From the NCBI GenBank assembly GCA_030425505.1, contig JAUIAB010000001.1, forward strand, positions 124,001 to 188,000: a stretch of DNA of 64,000 nt, read 5' to 3'. Made by a program: the position numbers and the translations under genes. Shown piece by piece: positions 27,607-36,243 of the stretch. The notes beneath the pieces are model-generated. The model had not been told where the DNA came from and searched no databases. It worked only from the letters and a program-made list of their open reading frames with translations. The number at the start of each line of letters is the position of its first letter. The first letter of the stretch is position 1. This DNA comes from Bacteroidia bacterium. Its GTDB lineage: Bacteria > Bacteroidota > Bacteroidia > Cytophagales > Flammeovirgaceae.

Positions 27607-27975
27607 TTGAGACACTTATTAATTCTCCTAGTTTTGATTTCTTTTGTATCCTGTAAGAGGGTTGAGATTGCTGTCAAGCCACAATCATTTAAGGTTAAAA
27701 TTAAAACCACTTCTACTAAAGATTTAAATGTTTTTGCGAAAGCAGATGCTGAATCATTTAAAAAAATTAATTCTTCTGATGGCTTTTACCTAATAGAAAC
27801 TCCAATGATGAGAGGAGGATATACTAAGTTTTTATTTTTGAAGTTTAAAAAAAGTGACCCAAAAACATATCCTGTATTTAGGGCTATTTTAGGTAAACGA
27901 TTAGCCTCAGAGTTATCTATTGAAGGAATTGAGTCCTTACCTAAGGAAGATGGGTTTTATGTTTTGAGTATCTAG
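27607..27975 (+). CDS. Small predicted lipoprotein starting at TTG
   Basis: 122 aa. The only plausible start is TTG at 27607: an in-frame stop lies at 27592-27594 with no ATG or GTG between, and the lipoprotein signal (RHLLILLVLISFVSC) begins immediately after. The mature part (RVEIAVKPQSFKVKIKT, FLFLKFKKSDPKTYPVFRAILGKRL) matches nothing I recognise. It is 15 bp after the Fn3-like lipoprotein. Its end overlaps the convergent epimerase gene by 4 bp. Confidence 0.6.
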   Translation: MRHLLILLVLISFVSCKRVEIAVKPQSFKVKIKTTSTKDLNVFAKADAESFKKINSSDGFYLIETPMMRGGYTKFLFLKFKKSDPKTYPVFRAILGKRLASELSIEGIESLPKEDGFYVLSI

Positions 27976-28928
27976 CTTATTCGCCCTTCAAACCAGTTTT
28001 TAAATTTTTCTAAACCCACTTCTAGCTTGGTATGTGGGTTATACCCTAAAAGTTTCTTTGCTTTGGTTATATCTGCATAGGTTTGGTTAACATCGCCTGC
28101 TTGCATTGGCAAGTTTTTTAGCATAACTGGTTTGAAAACTACTTTTTCTATTTGCTTTATTAGGTCTTTTAAGAGCACTGGCGTGTTGTTACCCAAGTTT
28201 ATTGTTTCGAATACTTTTGAATGTGTGTGGATATAGTTAATTGCTGCCTCTATCCCATTTATTATATCGTCTATATAGGTATAGTCTCTTGCTGTTGACC
28301 CATCTCCAAATATTTCTATTGGTTCATTGTTGTATATTTTTTGGAAAAATTTATGGATTGCCAAATCAGGTCGCTGTCTTGGACCGTATACGGTAAAAAA
28401 ACGAAGGTTTATTATGTCTATATCATAAAGATGGTGGTATGCATAGTTCATCAACTCACAAGACCTTTTTGTAAATGCATAGGGAGATATTGGTTCGTTT
28501 ACAAGGTCTTCTTCTCTAAACGGTATGGAAGTATTGTTGCCATATATTGATGAAGAGGATGCAAATATGATTTTTTGGATGTTTTGATTTTTTGCAAACT
28601 CAAGTATGTTGTTGGTTGCCTGAATATTATGTTGAATGTAATCTGTCGGGTTTTCTATAGAAGGTCTTACGCCCGCCTTAGCAGCTAAGTGAATTATTAG
28701 TTCTATTTTTGGTAGGCTTTCTAATGTTACTTTTTGAGATATGTCTCCTTCTAAAAAACAGAAGTTTTTATTTTTTAGTACTTGTTTTAAGTTGCTTTCT
28801 TTTTGTTCTTTAGAATAGAATGGGTCAAAGTTATCTATTCCAATAATTTCTTTTTCTTGTGAAAGTAAGCTTTCTACTAAATGAGATCCTATGAACCCTG
28901 CTACACCAGTGATGAGTATCCTTTTCAA
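27972..28928 (-). CDS. NAD-dependent nucleotide-sugar epimerase (UDP-glucuronate 4-epimerase-like)
   Basis: Extended SDR, 318 aa. It has the GVAGFIGSHL nucleotide-binding motif (residues 8-17), DNFDPFYSKEQKESNL typical of UDP-glucuronate 4-epimerases, SSSSIYG, the catalytic YAFTKRSCE (YxxxK), and RFFTVYGPRQRPDLAIHKF. This predicts UDP-glucuronate/UDP-galacturonate interconversion, although related 4-epimerases share these motifs. It stands apart from the main glycan operon, separated by the divergent membrane protein gene. Confidence 0.82.
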   Translation of the reverse strand: MKRILITGVAGFIGSHLVESLLSQEKEIIGIDNFDPFYSKEQKESNLKQVLKNKNFCFLEGDISQKVTLESLPKIELIIHLAAKAGVRPSIENPTDYIQHNIQATNNILEFAKNQNIQKIIFASSSSIYGNNTSIPFREEDLVNEPISPYAFTKRSCELMNYAYHHLYDIDIINLRFFTVYGPRQRPDLAIHKFFQKIYNNEPIEIFGDGSTARDYTYIDDIINGIEAAINYIHTHSKVFETINLGNNTPVLLKDLIKQIEKVVFKPVMLKNLPMQAGDVNQTYADITKAKKLLGYNPHTKLEVGLEKFKNWFEGRIS

Positions 28929-29020
28929 GTGTTAAACTATTTTTTACCAATAAAGTTAGTGCTTAGAGTTTTTATGATAGTATTATTTTTTCTCTTTATA
29001 CACATGTTTTGAACTTCACC

Positions 29021-29028
29021 TATCTTTG
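29021..29028 (+). promoter_or_regulatory. Candidate Bacteroidota -7 element
   Basis: TATCTTTG fits the Bacteroidota TAnnTTTG -7 consensus and lies 20 bp before the ATG of the membrane protein gene at 29049. No TTG at the expected -33 position is visible. Confidence 0.35.
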
Positions 29029-29048
29029 AGATGAATATGTAGTCCCGT

Positions 29049-30362
29049 ATGACTTATAAAGACCTTTTTTTAACCCCTGTTTATTTAGTTCTGATCTATG
29101 CTATAGCTTATGCCATTAGAGGTAGAGTTACTACTATTGATACAAGAAGGTTCTTTATTCCAGCATTATCTGTAAAGCTATTAGGTGCTATTGCTTTTGG
29201 GTTAGTTTATAATTTTTACTATAGTGGCGGAGATACTTTTAATTACTTTAAGCAAGGTAGTGTTATTTATGATGCTTTTTGGGAGAATCCTCTTGTAGGG
29301 ATAAAGCTTTTATTTGCCAATGGAGGGTATGATCCTGATACGTGGAAATATGCCTCTAAAATATATTGGTATAATGCACCTAGAGAATTTTTTGTGATTA
29401 AAATAGCAACTTTTATTGGTTTTTTTTGCTTTTACACTTATTTGCCTATTTCTCTTTTTTTCGCTCTGATTAGCTTTTCTGGTGTATGGGCAATGTATAT
29501 TACTTTTCTTAAGTTGTTTCCAGAACTTAGAGTCAAATTTGCCATTGCTTGTTTTTTTATACCTTCTCTTTTTTTTTGGGGGTCAGGCTTGATGAAAGAC
29601 ACTATTTGCATAGGAGCTTTAGGTTGGCTTTTTTGGGCATTCTATAAAGTGTTTGTTGAAAAAAAAGGAGTTTTTTTAGGAGTTTTAATGCTTATCATTT
29701 CTTCTTGGGCTATAATGAAAGCTAAACCTTATATTTTATTAGCTTTTTCTCTGCCAGCTATAATTTGGATATTTATAGAAAACAACAGTAAAATTAAAAA
29801 TAGTACTTTACGATTCTTTGCGAAACCTTTTACTCTGGGAGCTGGAACTATATTAGGAGTTATAGTTTTGACTTACCTTTCTTATGTTAACCCTTACTTC
29901 AGTGTAGAAGGTATTGCTGAAAGAACAGCTATAAATGCCAACTATTTATATAGAGTAAGTGTAAGAGATGACGGTTCTGCTTATAATTTAGGTGAACTTG
30001 ATGGCAGTTTTCAAAGCATTATACTGTTATTTCCTTCTGCTGTAAATGTCACTTTGTTTAGACCCTATTTATTTGAAGTTAAAAATATTTTAATGCTTTT
30101 TTCTTCATTAGAATCTACTTTTTATTTGTTTTTTGCTGTTTTTGTATTATTTAGGATGGGTTTTTTAAATTTTTTCAAAAAGATTATTACCAACCCTTTT
30201 CTCCAAATGTGCTTTTTATTTACCGTAATTTTTGCTTTTAGCATAGGGGTTAGTTCTTACAATTTTGGGTCACTTGTAAGGTATAAAATCCCTCTTATTC
30301 CCTTTTTTACTTGTATGCTATTTGTTTTATATGATTATAAAAAGCTTTTAAGAAAACCCTAA
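29049..30362 (+). CDS. Polytopic membrane protein, possible polysaccharide polymerase
   Basis: 437 aa with about 10 hydrophobic segments. Long non-membrane loops include GGDTFNYFKQGSVIYDAFWENP (about 61-82) and an extended segment around 285-315. FFIPSLFFWGSGLMKDTICIGALGWLFW resembles the central region of EpsG/Wzy-like glycan polymerases, but I cannot assign a family. It is the only plus-strand gene in the glycan region and meets rmlB tail-to-tail with a 4-bp overlap. No other Wzy candidate is present in the window, so polymerase is a reasonable guess only. Confidence 0.6.
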   Translation: MTYKDLFLTPVYLVLIYAIAYAIRGRVTTIDTRRFFIPALSVKLLGAIAFGLVYNFYYSGGDTFNYFKQGSVIYDAFWENPLVGIKLLFANGGYDPDTWKYASKIYWYNAPREFFVIKIATFIGFFCFYTYLPISLFFALISFSGVWAMYITFLKLFPELRVKFAIACFFIPSLFFWGSGLMKDTICIGALGWLFWAFYKVFVEKKGVFLGVLMLIISSWAIMKAKPYILLAFSLPAIIWIFIENNSKIKNSTLRFFAKPFTLGAGTILGVIVLTYLSYVNPYFSVEGIAERTAINANYLYRVSVRDDGSAYNLGELDGSFQSIILLFPSAVNVTLFRPYLFEVKNILMLFSSLESTFYLFFAVFVLFRMGFLNFFKKIITNPFLQMCFLFTVIFAFSIGVSSYNFGSLVRYKIPLIPFFTCMLFVLYDYKKLLRKP

Positions 30363-31372
30363 CTGTACTTTTTCACATACCACTTAACCGTTTTCATAAG
30401 ACTATCTTCAAAACTACTTTCTGTTTCCCAGCTTAACTCTCTTTCTATTTTTTCTGAATTAATAGCATATCTTAAATCGTGTCCAGCTCTATCTTTTACA
30501 AAAGAAATTTGTTCTTTGTAAGGCTTTCCCCCTAACTTTGGTTTCAAAGAGTCTAGCGTTTTACAGATTTCCACACATAAGTCTATATTAGTTTTTTCAC
30601 TTCCACCACCAATATTGTATGTTTTTCCCTTTTTGCTTTTGTGAAAGACTACGTCAATTGCTTTGCAGTGGTCTTCCACAAAAAGCCAATCTCTAATGTT
30701 TTTTCCTGCACCATATATTGGAATTGGTTCACCCAAAAGACATTTTCTAATGACTGTTGGTATCAGTTTCTCATCATGCTGCTTTGGACCGAAGTTGTTG
30801 GAGCAATTTGTAATTACCGCATTTAGGTTGTAGGTATTTATAAAACTTCTGACCAAAAAGTCGCTCGAAGCTTTTGATGCACTGTAAGGATTATTAGGTG
30901 CGTAAGGCGTTTCTTCTGTAAAGAAACCTTCTTTCCCTAATGACCCATATACTTCATCTGTTGATATGTGATGGAATCTAGCATTTTCAAAGCCAGTTTT
31001 TGCATTAAAAGACTCATCTAACCAGTGCAATTTCGCTGCTTCTAACAGGTTGAGGGTTCCAGAAATATTCGTTTCTACAAAGATTTCAGGACCATTGATA
31101 GAGTTATCTACATGTGATTCAGCAGCAAAATGGATTACTCCTTCAATTTTATATTCTTTGAATAAAAAGTTTACTAATTCTTTATTTGCTACATCTCCTT
31201 TGACAAACTTGTAGTTTTTATTTTCTGAAAACTCTTTAGTGTTGTTTAGGTCACCTGCGTAGGTAAGCTTATCAAGATTAAGTATAAAGTAATCTTCATA
31301 TTTTTCTAAAAAATATTCAATAAAGTTAGACCCTATAAATCCAGCTCCACCTGTTATTAGTATTGTTTTCAT
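30359..31372 (-). CDS. rfbB: dTDP-glucose 4,6-dehydratase
   Basis: Converts dTDP-glucose to dTDP-4-keto-6-deoxyglucose. 337 aa. It has the GGAGFIGSNFIEYF Rossmann motif, FAAESHVDNSI, HISTDEVYGSLG with the catalytic Thr-Asp-Glu, and YSASKASSDFLVRSF (YxxxK). It is last in the minus-strand glycan run, 38 bp after rmlA. Together these two make dTDP-4-keto-6-deoxyglucose; no rmlC lies nearby. Confidence 0.95.
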   Translation of the reverse strand: MKTILITGGAGFIGSNFIEYFLEKYEDYFILNLDKLTYAGDLNNTKEFSENKNYKFVKGDVANKELVNFLFKEYKIEGVIHFAAESHVDNSINGPEIFVETNISGTLNLLEAAKLHWLDESFNAKTGFENARFHHISTDEVYGSLGKEGFFTEETPYAPNNPYSASKASSDFLVRSFINTYNLNAVITNCSNNFGPKQHDEKLIPTVIRKCLLGEPIPIYGAGKNIRDWLFVEDHCKAIDVVFHKSKKGKTYNIGGGSEKTNIDLCVEICKTLDSLKPKLGGKPYKEQISFVKDRAGHDLRYAINSEKIERELSWETESSFEDSLMKTVKWYVKKYS

Positions 31373-31410
31373 TTGATTTTTTTCTAAATAAGCGGTTAAT
31401 CTATTACGGT

Positions 31411-32274
31411 TTATTTTTCTAGTAACATTTCCAAGTAATCTCCATAGCCACTCTTGGCAAATCTTCTTGCCAGGTCTTCTAGTTGGCTTGCATTTATGTA
31501 TCCCATTTTATATGCTACTTCTTCTATACATCCTATTTTTAGTCCTTGTCTTTCTTCAATAACCTGAACATATTGTCCTGCTTGCATTAAACTTGCAAAA
31601 GTTCCCGTATCTAGCCAAGCAGTTCCTCTATCTAAAATATTTACGGATAGTTTGCCTTTCTCTAAATATACTTTGTTGACATCTGTTATTTCGTATTCTC
31701 CTCTTGCAGAGGGAGCTATGTTTTTTGCAATTTCTACAACTTCATTATCATAAAAATAAAGACCTGTTACTGCATAGTTTGATCTTGGTTTTTGAGGTTT
31801 TTCTTCTATAGATATTGCTTTTTGATCTTGGTCGAACTCTACTACCCCATATCTCTCAGGATCAGCAACATGGTAGGCAAATACAATTCCACCATCTGGG
31901 TTATTGCTTTCTAAAAGCATGTTTCTCAAATCAAATCCATAAAATATATTATCACCAAGTATTAACGCTACTTTATCTTTTCCAATGAAATTTTCACCTA
32001 TTACAAATGCTTGCGCAAGTCCATTAGGTATTTCTTGTACTTCATAGGTAAACTGACAGCCTATTTGTGTTCCATCACCCAATAGTCTTTTAAAACTATC
32101 TGCATCTTCTGGAGTTGTAATGATTAGTATTTCTCTAATACCAGATTGCATTAAAATAGAAAGGGGATAGTATATCATGGGTTTATCATAGACCGGGATT
32201 AGTTGTTTGCTTGATGCTAAAGTTATTGGATGTAGCCTTGTTCCAGCTCCGCCGGCTAGTATTATTCCTTTCAT
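31411..32274 (-). CDS. rfbA: Glucose-1-phosphate thymidylyltransferase
   Basis: Activates glucose-1-phosphate with dTTP to dTDP-glucose. 287 aa, typical length. The N-terminal [13 protein letters not shown] and [17 protein letters not shown] motifs, [12 protein letters not shown], and [13 protein letters not shown] are diagnostic. Its ATG overlaps the stop of the upstream glycosyltransferase by 4 bp, consistent with translational coupling. Confidence 0.96.
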   Translation of the reverse strand: MKGIILAGGAGTRLHPITLASSKQLIPVYDKPMIYYPLSILMQSGIREILIITTPEDADSFKRLLGDGTQIGCQFTYEVQEIPNGLAQAFVIGENFIGKDKVALILGDNIFYGFDLRNMLLESNNPDGGIVFAYHVADPERYGVVEFDQDQKAISIEEKPQKPRSNYAVTGLYFYDNEVVEIAKNIAPSARGEYEITDVNKVYLEKGKLSVNILDRGTAWLDTGTFASLMQAGQYVQVIEERQGLKIGCIEEVAYKMGYINASQLEDLARRFAKSGYGDYLEMLLEK

Positions 32275-33371
32275 TCTTCAATATTTTTAAAAAGATTTAA
32301 AAATGCTGCTTTCGTTGATTTAACTGAATAGTTGGCAAGAATTTTTTTTCGTGCTTTAATTCCCATCTCTGCTCTCATTTTTCTATCGAGCAACAGTTTT
32401 TTTGTGTAATTATACCATTCACTTTCATTCTCACAAATAAAACCATCGATACCGTGATCTACAATTTTAGTGTTTACTCCTACAGGCGAAACTAACGCTG
32501 GTACTCCTAAAGCCATGTATTGTATGGCTTTGAAACCACATTTTCCTTTTTCCCATTCGGTATTATCTAAAGGCATTATTCCAATATCCATTAGTAATAA
32601 GTCTTCTATTTCTGTTGTTTGATTCCATTTTTTGTATATTAAATGGCTAATAGGTAGATCTGGTTTTTGGTTTGAGATAACTAAAAAGTTTACATCTATT
32701 TCTTGTTGTATTTTTTTAATTGTTGGTACTATTTTTTGTAGGTATTTCATTGTTGAGTGTGTGCCGGTCCACCCTATTACAAGTTTTTCATTGTTTTTTT
32801 TTTTTAATATGTTGTGATGGTGGTCTGTATCTACTGTGGTTGGTATGATTTTAACGTTCGGGTTAATTGATTTAGCATAGTTTGCTAAATATTCATTTCC
32901 ACAGCTTGTTTGAGCTGACCACTTTATGATAGCTTTTGTTTTTTGAGGGCACTTAACTAGTCTTATTAAAGGGTTTTTGCTAGGGTACATCCAAATAGCA
33001 TCATCAAAATCACATATTATTTTTTTTCGAAGAATTTTAGCTATTATCCATTCTACTATAGGAAAACCTAACGGTGTTGCTTCTCTGTGAACAAATACTA
33101 TGTTCGCCTTTCTTATCTTAAATAGTAGCACAAATCTTTTTAAGAATCCTTTGAGGGTATTATATATTTTACTCCAAAGTTTTCCTTTCTGGTAAATTAA
33201 ACTCCACCCTTTGTGAGTAAGAAATGATTCAAATCTAATTTCATAACCATTCTCCTTGAGAAATTCAAGATACTGCTCAAATCGAAATCTTTGAGAAGGA
33301 GCAACTCCAAATGGATAGGGTGTTATAAAAACTATTTTTTTCAATTGTGTATTATTATTACATGCGCTCAA
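32271..33371 (-). CDS. Glycosyltransferase, GT-B fold (family 4-like)
   Basis: 366 aa. The N-terminal Rossmann-like start is [26 protein letters not shown]. The C-terminal half carries a GT4-like donor site: [14 protein letters not shown], then [35 protein letters not shown]. It overlaps the oxygenase gene upstream by 14 bp; a TTG at 33344 is a possible alternative start. The donor and acceptor sugars cannot be inferred. Confidence 0.82.
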   Translation of the reverse strand: MSACNNNTQLKKIVFITPYPFGVAPSQRFRFEQYLEFLKENGYEIRFESFLTHKGWSLIYQKGKLWSKIYNTLKGFLKRFVLLFKIRKANIVFVHREATPLGFPIVEWIIAKILRKKIICDFDDAIWMYPSKNPLIRLVKCPQKTKAIIKWSAQTSCGNEYLANYAKSINPNVKIIPTTVDTDHHHNILKKKNNEKLVIGWTGTHSTMKYLQKIVPTIKKIQQEIDVNFLVISNQKPDLPISHLIYKKWNQTTEIEDLLLMDIGIMPLDNTEWEKGKCGFKAIQYMALGVPALVSPVGVNTKIVDHGIDGFICENESEWYNYTKKLLLDRKMRAEMGIKARKKILANYSVKSTKAAFLNLFKNIEE

Positions 33372-34125
33372 AAAAAGCTTTTATACCCGATTTTATGTTT
33401 TTTAATTTTCCTTTAATGCCTTCTGTATTTTTATATATAGTATTGTGCTCACTCACAGTTTCACTTTCTGACCTTTCTTTAGTATAGTAGTAAACTGCTA
33501 GCGATTTTCTTGTCGTTCCGTCAGGTGTATTTAATTTTTTTGGATGCCCGTGAAATGATATTTCATTTGTTTCAAACACTACACAACGATTAAATATAGG
33601 AGCAACATATTCGATTTGCTTTTTTTTATCCATATCCCAAAGCTCTAAGTACCCATTATACTCTTCTTTCCAGTCCTTATTCATGTAAATGATTAGGTTC
33701 ATTCTTCGATGCTGTTTAGTTTTAGGATGTATGTTGAAGTCTACATGAACATCAAGAAATGCTCCTTTTCTAGATTGGTGCAACCCTCCCCCAAAGAGTT
33801 CTTCATCTCCCAAGAGGTTTTCTATCCCAGTGATCTCACTCATTAATTGCAAAAAAGCCTCACTATTTAACTCATCAAAAACTTCTTTTAGAAGGTGGGC
33901 TTCTTTACCGAATTTTGTCAGGGTAAATTTGTTTTTTTGATTAATGTAAGTGGTATTATCCCACCCTAGCTGAGTTACAGAAGGATAGTTAGCTAAGATT
34001 TTTTCAGCAGCATCTAGCTTAAAAAAACCATCGTAAATGAAATACCTGAAAGGTTTTTTTGGATCACTCCACTGCTTTTCAATTTGTTCCTTATCTAGCT
34101 TTAGTTTATCTATATCAATCAGCAT
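33358..34125 (-). CDS. 2-oxoglutarate/Fe(II)-dependent oxygenase
   Basis: 255 aa. The double-stranded beta-helix core has iron ligands H127 and D129 (HVD), a distal histidine at 192 (FHGHP) and the 2-oxoglutarate arginine R206 in GTTRKSLAVYYY. GGGLHQSRKGAFLDVHVDF and RMNLIIYMNKDW resemble prolyl-hydroxylase-like 2OG oxygenases. In a glycan operon the substrate could be a sugar, a lipid carrier or a protein. Hydroxylation is the family reaction; the substrate is unknown. Confidence 0.82.
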   Translation of the reverse strand: MLIDIDKLKLDKEQIEKQWSDPKKPFRYFIYDGFFKLDAAEKILANYPSVTQLGWDNTTYINQKNKFTLTKFGKEAHLLKEVFDELNSEAFLQLMSEITGIENLLGDEELFGGGLHQSRKGAFLDVHVDFNIHPKTKQHRRMNLIIYMNKDWKEEYNGYLELWDMDKKKQIEYVAPIFNRCVVFETNEISFHGHPKKLNTPDGTTRKSLAVYYYTKERSESETVSEHNTIYKNTEGIKGKLKNIKSGIKAFFERM

Positions 34126-34134
34126 AATTTATTT

Positions 34135-35031
34135 TTACCAAAGTTTTTTATCAATAAGCTCGTATAGTTTTTCATTTTCAACACTATACAAGTTATGTAG
34201 TTTATCGTATAGTTCTTTCTCAAGGTTTAAAGTATTTTTTCCTTCTAAGAAGTTTTTATACTTTCCAAGTGAAATCACATCTACTCCTAAAAAGTTTAGG
34301 ACTTTTAAATGTACTTCTTTAGGATTTTCAAAAAAGTCTTCACTTTTTATTATCAGTATCTGACTTTTGGGAAACTCTTTTAGCCAGTTTTTGATTTGAT
34401 AGTGATATAAACCTGCTCCTATATATTTTAGTTTACTATTTATTATTTCAAAAGAGTCTTCATTTTCGAATATATCTTCAATATTTAACGTTTTGAATTT
34501 CTCCAACTCAAGATCTAAAGTTTTTTCAAATGTAGTATTTACAGTTTCTTTAGCTTGTCTTCTTATTGCATATTTATAATCAGATATTGCCCTTTTTACT
34601 GGATCTCTAAGCATGAAGATTATTTTAATATGGGGGTTAATATTGCTTAGCCCTTTTATAGCTTTTTTGGTGTATATATAGTTTGGCGTTGCTTCCCCAG
34701 TAATTATTTTTTTCTTCTTAAGTTTTTTTAATGTCTTAATGTAAAGGGAAAAAGGAAAATGGGATTTATACCAACTTATTGGTTTTTTACTATTATAATC
34801 AAAGTATCTTATTTCTTTTTCATAAGCTCTCAGTATTTGAGGGTGTTGTACCAAATAGTTGTAAAGGGATGTTGTTCCCCCTTTTCTTGTTCCTGCAATA
34901 ATAAAGTCTGGAGCTACCCTATAATTACTTCCTATTACTCTAAATTTTTTTATTACATTTTTTAGAGGCTCTTTTATTTGTTGAGGAAAAATTGATTTTA
35001 GAAGATCTATATGTTTACCACTTGTTATCAT
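34135..35031 (-). CDS. Sulfotransferase (PAPS-dependent), copy A
   Basis: 298 aa. The 5'-phosphosulfate-binding loop is GTRKGGTTSLYNYL (about 47-60). The 3'-phosphate-binding segment MLRDPVKRAISDYKYA (140-155) has the expected arginine and serine. YYNSK...KYIGAGLYHYQIKNWLKEF-like sequence is typical of bacterial members of the heparan sulfate sulfotransferase-like group. It probably transfers sulfate from PAPS to a glycan hydroxyl or amine. It abuts the next GT4 gene with no gap. Confidence 0.88.
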   Translation of the reverse strand: MITSGKHIDLLKSIFPQQIKEPLKNVIKKFRVIGSNYRVAPDFIIAGTRKGGTTSLYNYLVQHPQILRAYEKEIRYFDYNSKKPISWYKSHFPFSLYIKTLKKLKKKKIITGEATPNYIYTKKAIKGLSNINPHIKIIFMLRDPVKRAISDYKYAIRRQAKETVNTTFEKTLDLELEKFKTLNIEDIFENEDSFEIINSKLKYIGAGLYHYQIKNWLKEFPKSQILIIKSEDFFENPKEVHLKVLNFLGVDVISLGKYKNFLEGKNTLNLEKELYDKLHNLYSVENEKLYELIDKKLW

Positions 35032-36243
35032 TTATTTTTCATAAATTTCTGCATATTTATTAATTCCTTGCTTTAGGTCATAATACTCTTTAGCTGTTTT
35101 TATAATATCCTCTGTTTTTCTAGGTAGCTGAATAATTTCATCGATTGTTTTTTCAAAGCTTTCTTTATTAAACTTTTCTACTACATAACCAGCATTATAT
35201 TTCTTCATTATTTTTCCTGTATCACCAATGTCATTGCATACAATAGGGATACCCATTGCCATCATTTCTCCCATCTTAACTGCTGAAGAACCTTTTTTTG
35301 AGTAAAGAGGCTTAATAAATGCTATTCCTAGATCAGCAGTGGAAAGGTATAGAGGTAGTTGCTCTCTATCAGAAGATATGATTTTAATATCTTCTTTTTG
35401 TAGCCCTAGATCTTTAGATATATTGCGTATGATGTTTTTGTCTTCTAATGTTACAAATAACATTTTATACTTATCCTCTTTAGCTTTCAGCGTTTTAAAA
35501 AACTTTAGCATTTCTTCTAAAAGATACCACGTGCCTATTGAGCCAATATAAATTAATATCTTGTCTGTATCTTGATAACCTAGTTTTTTCTTAGTTCCTA
35601 TTGATTTTTGAGATGGAATTTTGTTTTTGTTGAAATGCTCAAGATCTGCACAGCAAGGGATTACTGTAATATTTAGGTTTTCTTTTATTTTCTCCCAGCC
35701 TAAGATTTCATCTTTTGCTTTTTCTGTTAGGGTTATTACCTCATTTGCATGGTTGATAAATTCTATTTCCTTTTTTTTAAAGAAGTTATAAAGCTTCTTG
35801 TAAATATATTTTTGTTTGCTCCATAACCCTCCATCTATTCTCTCATCTGCCCAAAATCCTCTCATGTCAAATATATATTTTCCACCAAACCTCTTATTCA
35901 AATTTGATGCAGCCAAAGATGTTAAGTAATGTCCTCTGCAGTGAATAAAGTCAAATTTTTTCTGCTTCAACTGCTTTATCGCATGTTTTCTCAATTGATA
36001 GTAATCATATGCTGCAGATATTATTGGGGGCTTTTTGTGGTATTTTAGAGGTATCCAGTTGATCTTGCTTTCTTGACAAATGGTATATATTTTTTGTTTG
36101 TTTTTTTCAAATTTATGAGGCTTTTCACAACTTAAAAGGGTAAAGGTATGACCACGATTTGAAAGACCTGATAGATAAGGTAGCACTTGCGATTGACCTA
36201 GCGGGTCTGTCATCCCATCATAAGAAAGGTAGAGAATTTCCAT
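35032..36243 (-). CDS. Glycosyltransferase family 4-like
   Basis: 403 aa GT-B enzyme. The N-terminus is MEILYLSYDGMTDPLGQSQVLPYLSGL. The C-terminal donor domain contains ILIYIGSIGTWYLLEEMLKFF, IISSDREQLPLYLSTADLGIAFIKP, and SSAVKMGEMMAMGIPIVCNDIGDTG, with the acidic residue of the EX7E region. It directly abuts both neighbours, indicating one transcript. Confidence 0.88.
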   Translation of the reverse strand: MEILYLSYDGMTDPLGQSQVLPYLSGLSNRGHTFTLLSCEKPHKFEKNKQKIYTICQESKINWIPLKYHKKPPIISAAYDYYQLRKHAIKQLKQKKFDFIHCRGHYLTSLAASNLNKRFGGKYIFDMRGFWADERIDGGLWSKQKYIYKKLYNFFKKKEIEFINHANEVITLTEKAKDEILGWEKIKENLNITVIPCCADLEHFNKNKIPSQKSIGTKKKLGYQDTDKILIYIGSIGTWYLLEEMLKFFKTLKAKEDKYKMLFVTLEDKNIIRNISKDLGLQKEDIKIISSDREQLPLYLSTADLGIAFIKPLYSKKGSSAVKMGEMMAMGIPIVCNDIGDTGKIMKKYNAGYVVEKFNKESFEKTIDEIIQLPRKTEDIIKTAKEYYDLKQGINKYAEIYEK

